Source of the DNA: Granulicella paludicola
Lineage (GTDB): Bacteria; Acidobacteriota; Terriglobia; Terriglobales; Acidobacteriaceae
Direction: 5' to 3'
DNA length: 64,000 nucleotides
NCBI RefSeq assembly: GCF_025685545.1
Contig: NZ_JAGSYC010000022.1
Coordinates: 289,055 to 353,054 of the forward strand
The notes beneath the pieces were generated by a model. The model was not told where the DNA came from and made no database searches. It saw only the letters and a list, made by a program, of their open reading frames with translations. Position numbers and translations under genes: made by a program. Positions 44,839 to 53,339 of this stretch are shown here, piece by piece. Position 1 is the stretch's first letter, and each line of letters starts with the position of its first letter.

Positions 44839-47472
44839 ATGATGCGTTACCGTAGTCTTCTCTCGTTCGCCCTCGTAGCCCCGCTTCTTTTGCAGACCAC
44901 CGCAGCGCAGCAGCTCTGTGCCAATAAGCAAACGCAACAACAACTGGACGCACGCATCGACGCAATCATTGCAAAGATGACTTTGCAGGAGAAAGTGCTC
45001 CAATTGGATGACCGTGCCCCCGCCATCGCGCGACTCGGTATCCCCGCTTACAACTGGTGGAACGAAGGTCTGCACGGCCTCGCACGCGATGGGTACGCGA
45101 CAGTATTCCCGCAAGCTATCGGCCTCGCCGCCACATGGGACGCTGCGCTACTTCATGACGTCGGCGATACCGTATCCACCGAGGCCCGCGCCAAGTTCAA
45201 CCCCCTGCTGCATCAGGACACTGTGCGCTATGGCGGACTCACCGTCTGGTCGCCAAACATCAACATCTTCCGAGACCCTCGCTGGGGACGCGGCCAGGAG
45301 ACCTACGGCGAAGATCCGTTCCTCACCGCAACGCTTGGCACTCAGTTTGTCGAAGGTGTGCAAGGAAACGATCCCTTCTACCTGAAAGCCGACGCTACCC
45401 CGAAGCACTTCGTCGCTCACAGCGGCCCCGAAGAAGGTCGCGACAGCTTCAACACCAAAGTCAGTGCACACGATCTCGCCGACACCTACCTGCCCGCTTT
45501 CCATCAGCTCACAACAACGGCACACGCAGCCGCGCTGATGTGCTCGTACAACGCAATTAATGGCACACCGTCGTGTGCTGATGGCGAGCTTCTGCAGACG
45601 CGCGTTCGAGATAGCTGGGGCTTCAAGGGCTACATCGTCTCCGATTGCGATGCGGTCGGTAACATCTCCACCTATCATCACTATGCGCCCGACGCTGCAC
45701 ACGGCGCAGCAGACGCGCTCCATGCAGGAGTCGATCTCGACTGCGGCAACACCTACGCATCGCTCAAAGACTCCGTCGCACAAAGCCTCGTCAAGGAAAG
45801 CGAAGTGGACCATGCGCTTCACCGATTGCTTCTCGCGCGCCTGAAGCTCGGCATGATGGATCAGGCTTCCTGCACCACGTACGACCGCATCGAGGCCAGC
45901 GCCAACGACACACCCGAGCATCGCCAGCGCGCCCTGCGTGCGGCCGAAGAGTCCATCGTGCTGCTGAAGAACGACGGCGTGCTCCCACTGAAGCCCTCCG
46001 CCAGCATCGCGCTCATCGGTCCCAACGCCGACATGATGCGCGTGCTCGAAGCCAACTATCACGGCACCGCATCGCAGCCAGTCACGCCCTACGACGCGCT
46101 CACCGCACGCTTCAAAAACGTTCACTACGCACAGGGCAGCCTGCTCGCCGCAGGCGTCACAGCACCCATCCCGCGTAACGTTCTGCGCACTGACACTACC
46201 ACCACCGCCGCTGCCGGGCTGCACGTCCAATACTTTACAAACACCACCTTCGAAGGGGAACCAGCCTTCACCGAAACGGTACCTAAGGTCGATCTCGATC
46301 TCGACCGCGTCGGCCCTTCGACGAAGATTACCGCGAAGCAATATTCCGCACGCTGGACCGGTGCCATCCTCCCGCCTGCATCCGGTGCCTACAATTTGCA
46401 CGTAAACATCGAGCGCTGCTGGGACTGCAAGACCCACGATCACTTCAAGCTCTACATCGATGCAAAGCTCGTGCTTGAGAACAACGGCGAAAAGGCCACA
46501 CCAAATGAAATCGCCGTCCAATTCGGCGACACGAACCCGCACGCCATCAAGCTCGAACTCGCTCACACCGGCGAGGACGAGGGTATGGCACTCGAATGGG
46601 AGCCGCCGGCCAACGCAATGATCGAACAGGCCGTCGAAGCCGCAAAGCAATCCGATGTCATCGTAGCCTTCGTTGGCCTCTCACCCGATCTCGAAGGCGA
46701 GGCGCTACAGGTCCACCTCGAAGGCTTCCTTGGCGGCGACCGTACGACATTGGGCCTTCCCGCGGCTCAACTGAACCTACTCAAGCATCTGCATGATCTG
46801 AACAAGCCGATGATCGTCGTGCTGAATTCAGGCTCAGCTGTCGCCCTCGATGCTGCACCCTTCAACGCAATGCTTGCCGCCTGGTATCCCGGCGAAGAAG
46901 GTGGTGATGCCCTCGCCAACGTGCTTTCCGGTAAGACCAGCCCTTCCGGCCGCCTGCCACTCACCTTCTACCGTTCCGTCGACGACCTGCCCGACTTTAG
47001 TGACTACAGCATGGCGCACCGCACCTATCGCTACTTCGACGGCCCGGTTCTCTATCCCTTCGGCTACGGTCTCAGCTACGCAAAGTTCAACTACGGCCCT
47101 GTGAAGCTCTCAAGCAAATCGCTAAAGGCAGGCGATAGCCTGAACGCCACCGTCACACTGCATAACACCAGCGCCACCGCAGCCGACGAAGTAGCCGAAC
47201 TCTACCTCGTTCCCCCGCAGCAGGAGGGATCGCCGCATCTCACGCTCCAGGGCATACAGCGAGTCACGCTCCCAGCCAACGGATCACGTCGCCTCACCTT
47301 CACCCTCGCCCCTTCGCAGCTCAGCTTTGTCGACCCCGCGGGACATCGCGCGGTCCGCAGCGGCGATTACCGCATTTTCATCGGCAGTACTCAGCCAGGG
47401 AAGGAAGATCTGCAGAACGAGAAGGCCGGAGCGGTCGTTCATATCACGGGTGAGAAGGCGATGGACTTTTAG
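44839..47472 (+). CDS. GH3 beta-glycosidase with inserted PA14 domain
   Basis: 877 residues with a signal peptide ('LLSFALVAPLLLQTTAAQ'). The GH3 barrel includes 'NWWNEGLHG' and the nucleophile D269 in 'VSDCDA'. A PA14 domain (about 445-590, 'HVQYFTNTTFEGEP', 'YSARWTGAILPPASGAY') is inserted before the second GH3 domain resumes at 'IVAFVGLSPDLEGE'; a fibronectin III-like domain ends the protein. This layout occurs in beta-xylosidases, beta-glucosidases and N-acetylglucosaminidases. 'AAGGAG' precedes two adjacent ATG codons. It is 46 bp after nagK and may be co-transcribed. Confidence 0.9.
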   Translation: MMRYRSLLSFALVAPLLLQTTAAQQLCANKQTQQQLDARIDAIIAKMTLQEKVLQLDDRAPAIARLGIPAYNWWNEGLHGLARDGYATVFPQAIGLAATWDAALLHDVGDTVSTEARAKFNPLLHQDTVRYGGLTVWSPNINIFRDPRWGRGQETYGEDPFLTATLGTQFVEGVQGNDPFYLKADATPKHFVAHSGPEEGRDSFNTKVSAHDLADTYLPAFHQLTTTAHAAALMCSYNAINGTPSCADGELLQTRVRDSWGFKGYIVSDCDAVGNISTYHHYAPDAAHGAADALHAGVDLDCGNTYASLKDSVAQSLVKESEVDHALHRLLLARLKLGMMDQASCTTYDRIEASANDTPEHRQRALRAAEESIVLLKNDGVLPLKPSASIALIGPNADMMRVLEANYHGTASQPVTPYDALTARFKNVHYAQGSLLAAGVTAPIPRNVLRTDTTTTAAAGLHVQYFTNTTFEGEPAFTETVPKVDLDLDRVGPSTKITAKQYSARWTGAILPPASGAYNLHVNIERCWDCKTHDHFKLYIDAKLVLENNGEKATPNEIAVQFGDTNPHAIKLELAHTGEDEGMALEWEPPANAMIEQAVEAAKQSDVIVAFVGLSPDLEGEALQVHLEGFLGGDRTTLGLPAAQLNLLKHLHDLNKPMIVVLNSGSAVALDAAPFNAMLAAWYPGEEGGDALANVLSGKTSPSGRLPLTFYRSVDDLPDFSDYSMAHRTYRYFDGPVLYPFGYGLSYAKFNYGPVKLSSKSLKAGDSLNATVTLHNTSATAADEVAELYLVPPQQEGSPHLTLQGIQRVTLPANGSRRLTFTLAPSQLSFVDPAGHRAVRSGDYRIFIGSTQPGKEDLQNEKAGAVVHITGEKAMDF

Positions 47473-47489
47473 TTAATGGCTTAGGAAGT

Positions 47490-47526
47490 CAGAAGGCCTG
47501 GGCATCCAGCCCAGGCCTTCTGTTTT
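47490..47526 (+). terminator. Terminator after GH3
   Basis: A 14-bp perfect stem (47490-47503 with 47509-47522), 5-base loop, then TTTTG. It also separates the convergent GH125 gene. Confidence 0.9.
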
Positions 47527-47540
47527 GTCCCGTGCCTCAC

Positions 47541-48977
47541 CTACCGCAACAATTCCGGCCGCGTCTCCACTGTCTTCACAATCAACTCACCAAACAACGT
47601 ATTCGCCCACGCAAACCAGGGCCGCGTGAAGTTGCGGCTGTCGTTCCTGTTGTAGCTTTCGTGGATAAAGCCCTTCTCAATCGCCGCAGCCTTCAGCATT
47701 TTCAGCGCATGCGCAATCTCCGCATCCGAGTGGCTCGTCAACGCATACACCGTCTGCGACATAGGCCAGATCATGTCCTTGCCTTCGTGCGGTCCGCCGA
47801 TTCCCTCACCCGCTGTCCCCTTGAAGAACCACGGGTTACGCTCGCTCCAAACAAACGCCCGCGTCCGCGCATAGAGCGCCGCATCGGGCGAGCTCTCCAG
47901 ATACGGCAGCCCCAAAAGGCTCGGCACATTCGCATCGTCCATCAATAGCTGGCTGCCGAAGCCATCGACCTCATATGCCCAGATGGTTCCAGCCGCCGTC
48001 TGTGCGACCGCATGCTGCTTCAAAGCACTCTCGACTTCAGCCGCCAGGCTGCTCGCCTCGTTCGCCAGCTTGCTGTCGTGCAGAATCGCCTGTGCCATCG
48101 CCGCAAGTTGCCGCAGCGACGTCACAGCAAACAAATTCGAAGGCACTAAAAACGGAAAGGTACATGCATCGTCCGAAGGCCTGAAGCCCGAGGCAATCAA
48201 CCCCACAGGCTTCACCGGGTTACCAAAACCGCGGCTCGGCAGCGACTCCGTCGGATACGGTGACATCCGCATAAAGCTATACGGCCCGGCACCATCCTTA
48301 CGCTGCTGCACACGCATCGTCTGCACCACAAGCGTCATAGCCTTCTGCCACGCAGCATCGAACGGCTTCGTGTCTCCCGTCTGCTTCCAATAACCATGAG
48401 CTAGCCGAATGGGATAGCACAGCGAATCGAGTTCGTACTTGCGTTCGCCCACACCTTGCTTCATCTCGGTCTTGTCCGTGCGACTCCACTCCAATGGCGG
48501 TGCGCTCAGGTCAGCCATAAAGGCATTCGCATACGTGTCGATGAGCAGACAGCGCGTCTGCCGTCGAATCACTCCCTCCAGCAACTCGCGCAGTGCGGCA
48601 TCCCTCGCCGCCATCGGCAGATACGGCCACACCTGCGCGGACGAATCGCGCAGCCACATCGCAGCAATGTCACCGGTAATCACCGCAGTATCCGGCTTGC
48701 CTTCAAACGTCCCCGGCTCAACCGTCGTATCCAGCGTGTTGGGATAGCAATTGCGGAACAGGTGCGACATCTGCGCATCGCCAATCTTCGCGCATGTCTG
48801 CACTATCAGATCTTCCACAGCCTTGCTGTGGAACTTGCGATCGCCCACAGCAGGCCGCTCACCCGACATGGTCGGATCGGTCGGCACGGCCGCTAGCAAA
48901 GTGCGCACGCTTCCGGGTAGTATGGCAGCGCTGGTTGCAGTCATCGTTTTCAGCACGTCTCGTCTATTCCATGGCAT
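47541..48977 (-). CDS. GH125 exo-alpha-1,6-mannosidase
   Basis: Metal-independent alpha-mannosidase, about 478 residues. The twin-arginine-like 'WNRRDVLKTMTATSAA' points to export. Family segments: 'GDIAAMWLRDSSAQVWPYL', 'SLCYPIRLAHGYWKQTGD', 'PLIASGFRPSDDACTFPFLVPSN' (here 'GLIASGFRPSDDA'), 'LMDDANVPSLLGLPYL', 'GIGGPHEGKDMIWPMSQ', 'HESYNRNDSRNFTRPWFAWAN'. The ATG at 48977 has 'GGGGGA' 8 bp upstream; ATG 48986 is also possible. It is divergent from the GH92 gene. The two enzymes act on alpha-mannose ends, the main branch residues of high-mannose N-glycans or yeast mannan. Confidence 0.93.
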   Translation of the reverse strand: MPWNRRDVLKTMTATSAAILPGSVRTLLAAVPTDPTMSGERPAVGDRKFHSKAVEDLIVQTCAKIGDAQMSHLFRNCYPNTLDTTVEPGTFEGKPDTAVITGDIAAMWLRDSSAQVWPYLPMAARDAALRELLEGVIRRQTRCLLIDTYANAFMADLSAPPLEWSRTDKTEMKQGVGERKYELDSLCYPIRLAHGYWKQTGDTKPFDAAWQKAMTLVVQTMRVQQRKDGAGPYSFMRMSPYPTESLPSRGFGNPVKPVGLIASGFRPSDDACTFPFLVPSNLFAVTSLRQLAAMAQAILHDSKLANEASSLAAEVESALKQHAVAQTAAGTIWAYEVDGFGSQLLMDDANVPSLLGLPYLESSPDAALYARTRAFVWSERNPWFFKGTAGEGIGGPHEGKDMIWPMSQTVYALTSHSDAEIAHALKMLKAAAIEKGFIHESYNRNDSRNFTRPWFAWANTLFGELIVKTVETRPELLR

Positions 48978-49124
48978 CGTTACCATCCCCCGAAACAATA
49001 AGTCTTCATCAGGATAATGCCCATTTACAATTCAAACAGTCAAGGATGTGGAATTTTAGCCTCCACTCGACACCCACGAATCTTCGGTTCTGACTGCTAC
49101 ATCGCGTAAGGGAAAACTTTCACC

Positions 49125-51434
49125 ATGATCTCTCGTCGCAACTTCCTGCAAACCTCGATCGGCGCCGCAGCCGCAGCCTACCTTCCTTCGTCCGCGCTAG
49201 CTTGGCAAAGCTCCAGGCTCAGCGCAGATGACCCGATCCGCTGGGTGGAGCCCCGCATCGGTACCGGCGGACACGGTCACTGCTTCCCTGGTGCATCTAT
49301 GCCCTTCGGCGCCGTGCAGCTCAGCCCTGATACGTATGATGATCAGTGGGACTGGTGCTCCGGCTATCACATCTCCGACACCTCCATCATGGGCTTCAGC
49401 CACACGCACCTCAGCGGCACTGGCTGCGGCGATCTGCTCGACTTCCTCGTTATGCCCGGTGTCGGCCCGGTAAAGGTTATCCCCGGCACACGCGAAAAGC
49501 CAGAGTCCGGCTATCGCTCCCGCTTTAGCCACGACGACGAGGTCATCACACCCGGCTACTATTCCGTCCTACTGAAGGACCCGAACGTGCACGCAGAGCT
49601 CTCTGCGACTGAGCGCGCCGCGATTCATCGCTACACCTTCCCCGCCAACAACGAGTCATGGATCATCGTCGACCTGCAGCACTGTTATGGTGGAGCGAAG
49701 CAGGTGAAGTCAGGCGAACTCTCCCGCCATGCGGTCGCCGAACTACGTGGTGGCCACGTCACCTCGTCGTGGGGTGCCAACCGCCACTGTTACTTCGCCA
49801 TGGAGTTTTCGAAGAAGCCCGAAAGTGTCGTCTTCTACCAGGACGATACCGAACTCTCTGCTCTTCCCGCCAAACTCGAAGGAACCAACCTCAAGGCCGT
49901 GCTGCACTTCAAGACGCACACCAACGAGGTCATCCTCATCAAGACCGGCATCTCTGCCATCAGCTCGGAGGCAGCCGCCGCCAACCTGCATCATGAGATT
50001 CCAGCCTGGAACTTCGACAAGGTCCGCAGCGATGCGCGCGAGGCCTGGCGCAAGCAGATCGGCAAGATCCAGGTGAAGACCGCGAACGAGTCGCACAAGA
50101 AGGTCTTCTACACCGCCCTGTATCACATGTCCCTCGGCCCTTGTCTCTTCGACGATGTCGATGGCAGCTACCGCGGCATGGATGACCAGGTCCATAAGCT
50201 CGCAGCAGGCCACCACAACTACACTACCTTCTCCTGCTGGGATACCTACCGCGCCGCGCATCCTGCCTACACGCTCTTTGAAACCGAACGCGTGCCTGAC
50301 TTCGCAAACGCCCTGATCAACATGGCCGACCAGAGCCCCGAGGGCATGCCCGTGTGGCCGCTACAGGGTACAGAGACCGGCACCATGACTGGCTATCACT
50401 CCGCGTCGATCATCTCGGAAGCTATCAACAAGGGCTTCCCCGGCATCAATGAAGAGCTGGCCTACAAGTGCATGATGAAGCGCGCCATGGTCGATGACTG
50501 GCGTGGCCTGGGTCTCTATCGCAAGATGGGCTACATCCCGGTCGATCTCGAAGGCGAGGCTGTATCGAAGACCTTCGAGTACTGCTATAACGACTGGGCC
50601 ATCGCGCACGTCGCCCGCAAGCTTGGCCATGCTGATGATGCAAAGCTTCTCGCCGAGCGTTCGAAGAACTACCGCGCCTACTACGATCCTTCCACGCAGT
50701 TCATGCGTCCCAAGCTCGCCGACGGCAAGTTCACGGCACCCTTCAACCCCATCGACCTCGGCCACTCCAAGAAATGGCGCGACTACACCGAGTCCAATGC
50801 TTGGCAGACGACCTTCGGCGTGCAGCACGATGCCGCTGGCCTCATCGAGCTCTTTGGCGGACGCGAGCCCTTCCTCACCAAGCTGGACGCGCTCTTCACG
50901 GTGCCCTCTACTCTGCCCGCTGATGCCCCACCCGACATCGCCGGTCTCGTCGGACAGTACGCGCATGGCAACGAACCCTCGCACCACATCGCCTATCTGT
51001 ACGTATACGCAGGCGCTCCGTGGAAGACGCAGGACCGCGTTCGCAGCCTGATGGAGACCATGTACGCTCCACTCCCCGATGGCATGCAGGGCAACGAAGA
51101 CGTCGGTCAGATGTCGGCATGGTTCATCCTCAGCGCGCTCGGCTTCTACTCTGTCGATGCCGTCAGTGGAAACTACATCCTCGGTTCGCCGCTGTTCGAT
51201 AGCGCCACCGTCGACCTCGGCAACGGCCACAAGCTGGAGATTGAAGTCCACCGCACCGATCCTGCGCACCAGTACATTCAGTCGTTCAGCCTGAATGGCA
51301 CGCCGCAGCAGCGTGCCTGGTTCAACCACACCGACATCGCCAAGGGCGGAAAATTGTCCTTCGAGATGGGCGCGGAACCCAACAAACAATTCGGTGCCGC
51401 GCATGAGGTCGTCCCGCCGTCCCTCACGCTTTAA
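49125..51434 (+). CDS. GH92 alpha-mannosidase
   Basis: Calcium-dependent exo-alpha-mannosidase (usually alpha-1,2), 769 residues. Tat-like signal 'SRRNFLQTSIGAAAAAYLPS'. GH92 signatures: 'VEPRIGTGGHGHCFPGASMPFGAVQLSPDT' (in parts 'IGTGGHGHCFPGASMPFG'), 'GYHISDTSIMGFSHTHLSGTG', 'TFSCWDTYRAAHPAYTL', 'EGMPVWPLQGTETGTMTGYHSASI' (part 'TMTGYHSASII'), and 'GNEDVGQMSAWFILSALGFY' near the C-terminus. Both N- and C-domains of the family are present, so it is full length. It should trim Man residues in the periplasm together with GH125. Confidence 0.95.
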   Translation: MISRRNFLQTSIGAAAAAYLPSSALAWQSSRLSADDPIRWVEPRIGTGGHGHCFPGASMPFGAVQLSPDTYDDQWDWCSGYHISDTSIMGFSHTHLSGTGCGDLLDFLVMPGVGPVKVIPGTREKPESGYRSRFSHDDEVITPGYYSVLLKDPNVHAELSATERAAIHRYTFPANNESWIIVDLQHCYGGAKQVKSGELSRHAVAELRGGHVTSSWGANRHCYFAMEFSKKPESVVFYQDDTELSALPAKLEGTNLKAVLHFKTHTNEVILIKTGISAISSEAAAANLHHEIPAWNFDKVRSDAREAWRKQIGKIQVKTANESHKKVFYTALYHMSLGPCLFDDVDGSYRGMDDQVHKLAAGHHNYTTFSCWDTYRAAHPAYTLFETERVPDFANALINMADQSPEGMPVWPLQGTETGTMTGYHSASIISEAINKGFPGINEELAYKCMMKRAMVDDWRGLGLYRKMGYIPVDLEGEAVSKTFEYCYNDWAIAHVARKLGHADDAKLLAERSKNYRAYYDPSTQFMRPKLADGKFTAPFNPIDLGHSKKWRDYTESNAWQTTFGVQHDAAGLIELFGGREPFLTKLDALFTVPSTLPADAPPDIAGLVGQYAHGNEPSHHIAYLYVYAGAPWKTQDRVRSLMETMYAPLPDGMQGNEDVGQMSAWFILSALGFYSVDAVSGNYILGSPLFDSATVDLGNGHKLEIEVHRTDPAHQYIQSFSLNGTPQQRAWFNHTDIAKGGKLSFEMGAEPNKQFGAAHEVVPPSLTL

Positions 51435-51442
51435 GAAAAAAG

Positions 51443-51514
51443 AGGTGGGGCAAAGCCCCACCTGCCGGAGATACAAACAAAGGCTCCCGATGGCTAAGCC
51501 AACAGGGAGCCTTT
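51443..51514. terminator. Two hairpins between convergent GH92 and aldolase genes
   Basis: AGGTGGGGC/GCCCCACCT (51443-51451, 51455-51463) and AAAGGCTCCC/GGGAGCCTTT (51479-51488, 51505-51514). The second straddles the end of the aldolase gene. Confidence 0.75.
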
Positions 51515-52357
51515 GTTGTCTCGAAACCAGATCAGAAATTGTTGGACTACCTCCCGACGCGCGCTCGAGAGCGGCAAGGGATACTCCGCCTTCGCCAGTC
51601 CACGCTCGGCAGCAATCACCTTCAGCCCCCACGGCACAGGCAGCTTCACCAGCCAACCGATAAACTCTTCGAGCGCCGACTTTAGTTGCAGTGACCGCGC
51701 ACTCTTTGCATCCTTGGCAGCTTCGCAGAACAACGCCAGCATCAGCTCCGGCAACACACACGAAACTCCAGACACCACGCCATCACACAGACCTTCAGCC
51801 AGCGCGGGATGCAGAGCGGAGTCGTTGCCGATCACGCGGTTTGCTCTAGGCGCGCAGTCCTTCAACAGCCTCACCGTATCCAGCGAGCCGCTGCTGTCTT
51901 TGACTCCCTGGATCTGTGCCTGTTCTGTCACAAGTTTCAACGTCGTCAGCGGCTCAAGTCCCGTCGTGAAGCTCGGTAGGTTGTATAGCAAGGTAGGGAG
52001 TGCTGTATGCTGCGCAATCTCTTCCGCGTAGGCCACCAGGTCCTGCTGCTCGTAGGGAAAGAAGTAAGGTATCGGCAGCAACAAACCATCGGCACCTGCG
52101 CTCTCCGCAGCACCAATACGTTGCAGCGTTCCTCGCGTGTCAGCAGCGCCGACTGCTGCAATCAGTTTCATCTCCGCGCCGCCCACGACCCTCGCCCGAC
52201 CCAGCATCGCGCCAAGCTCCTCTGGCGAAGTCAGACAGTACTCTCCTGTCGCTCCATTCAATACGATTCCATCAACACCTGCCTTCAGCAGGAACTCCAT
52301 GTGGTGCGTCAACTCGTCCAGGTCGACTGCGCCCGCGTCCGTACGCGGCAACGTCAT
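51494..52357 (-). CDS. DHDPS/NanA-family class I aldolase
   Basis: Schiff-base aldolase of the dihydrodipicolinate synthase/N-acetylneuraminate lyase superfamily, 287 residues as called. Substrate-binding 'NGATGEY', the active-site tyrosine in 'LLYNLPSFT' and the Schiff-base lysine in 'QGVKDSSGS' are present. In a glycan locus, cleavage of sialic acid or a keto-deoxy sugar acid is more likely than lysine synthesis. Oddity: the conserved first strand 'SGVFTA' is encoded in frame just upstream of ATG 52357, yet there is no ATG, GTG or TTG in that frame before a stop codon at 52439-52441. An ATT at 52411 with GGAG 7 bp upstream could be the real start and would add 18 residues. Confidence 0.85.
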   Translation of the reverse strand: MTLPRTDAGAVDLDELTHHMEFLLKAGVDGIVLNGATGEYCLTSPEELGAMLGRARVVGGAEMKLIAAVGAADTRGTLQRIGAAESAGADGLLLPIPYFFPYEQQDLVAYAEEIAQHTALPTLLYNLPSFTTGLEPLTTLKLVTEQAQIQGVKDSSGSLDTVRLLKDCAPRANRVIGNDSALHPALAEGLCDGVVSGVSCVLPELMLALFCEAAKDAKSARSLQLKSALEEFIGWLVKLPVPWGLKVIAAERGLAKAEYPLPLSSARREVVQQFLIWFRDNKGSLLA

Positions 52358-52433
52358 CGCCGTGAAGACTCCACTGATAAGTGTCTTGCGAGTGTTATCA
52401 AAGATAGAAATGGTGATGCTCCAATTCGGTAAA

Positions 52434-52443
52434 GATAGCTATC
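52434..52443. promoter_or_regulatory. Palindrome GATAGCTATC in the aldolase/GntR divergent promoter
   Basis: A 10-bp perfect palindrome; a related TATC-AAA-GATA sits at about 52396-52406. It could be the operator for autoregulation by the GntR protein whose gene starts 17 bp downstream. Confidence 0.35.
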
Positions 52444-52459
52444 GTTGTGCTGACATAGA

Positions 52460-53281
52460 ATGGTTCCCATGCCTCAGGATCGATCGTTGACGAAGTCGGC
52501 GGCAAGGAAGAAACCTGCGCTCACTCTGCCGCCTCCAGCGGAGTCCGCACGGAGCCGCATCTACAACTACATTCATGACCTCGTGACATCCGGGGCGCTT
52601 CCCGGAGGCCATGTAATCTCGGAGCTGCAGGTCTCGCGCATCCTTGGCACCAGCCGTTCGCCCGTGCGCGAAGCCGTCGCAAACCTGATCGCCGATGGCC
52701 TTCTCAAACAAGCTCCTAACCGCAGCGCAGTGGTTGTCGACCTCACTCGCGAGGACATCGTTGATCTTTATGAGGTGCGCGAAGCCCTCGAGGTCTACGC
52801 CGTGCGCAAGGTCTCGCAGCGTGGCCTTCACCCTGAAAACCATAAACAGCTTCTGGACTATCTCGACAGCTTTCAGCTCATCCTCCGTTCGCTGAAGGCC
52901 AGCGGCAAGCGTTTGCTCAGTGAAGAACAGATGGCCGAGTTCTCCAGTCTGGATATGAAGCTTCACGCCTTGCTGGTCCTCTCCACACAAAATGTGCGGA
53001 TGCAAAAGGTCGTATCGGACACGCGCGTACTGGTGCGGGTCTTCGCCATGCGCCGCAACGGACATGAGATCTCCATGCTTGAGAAGATCCACCGCCAGCA
53101 TGTGGCCATCGTGCAGGCTGTCGCCAAAGGCCGAGTAGAAGAGGCCGCCACACTTCTCTCCGAACACATTCAAACCAGCCTCAAGGAGCGCCTCGAAGAG
53201 TTCGATCTCTGGAAGCGCGATAACGCGATGCGCGATCAGCCCATCGATGCCAGTCTGCCCGGTCGTCTTCGCAAGCGATAG
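52460..53281 (+). CDS. GntR-family regulator with FCD effector domain
   Basis: 273 residues. The winged helix (about 30-95, 'GGHVISELQVSRILGTSRSPVREAVANL' in part 'LQVSRILGTSRSPVREAVANL') is of FadR type; the FCD all-helical domain (about 105-250) carries the metal-binding Asp/His pattern ('LDMKLHALL', 'HRQHVAIVQAVAKGR'). FCD regulators bind sugar acids or organic acids and often repress aldolase and uptake genes. It is divergent from the NanA-like aldolase and is the best local candidate to bind the TGTCGACA sites. A strong terminator follows. Confidence 0.9.
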   Translation: MVPMPQDRSLTKSAARKKPALTLPPPAESARSRIYNYIHDLVTSGALPGGHVISELQVSRILGTSRSPVREAVANLIADGLLKQAPNRSAVVVDLTREDIVDLYEVREALEVYAVRKVSQRGLHPENHKQLLDYLDSFQLILRSLKASGKRLLSEEQMAEFSSLDMKLHALLVLSTQNVRMQKVVSDTRVLVRVFAMRRNGHEISMLEKIHRQHVAIVQAVAKGRVEEAATLLSEHIQTSLKERLEEFDLWKRDNAMRDQPIDASLPGRLRKR

Positions 53282-53299
53282 CCGCCGCAACAGAAAGCA

Positions 53300-53334
53300 G
53301 GGCGTGATCCCCTCTCCGGGATCACGCCCATTTT
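53300..53334. terminator. Bidirectional terminator after the GntR gene
   Basis: A 12-bp stem (53300-53311 with 53318-53329), 6-base loop, followed by ATTTT. The convergent TonB receptor ends at 53340. Confidence 0.9.
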
Positions 53335-53339
53335 GCTGG

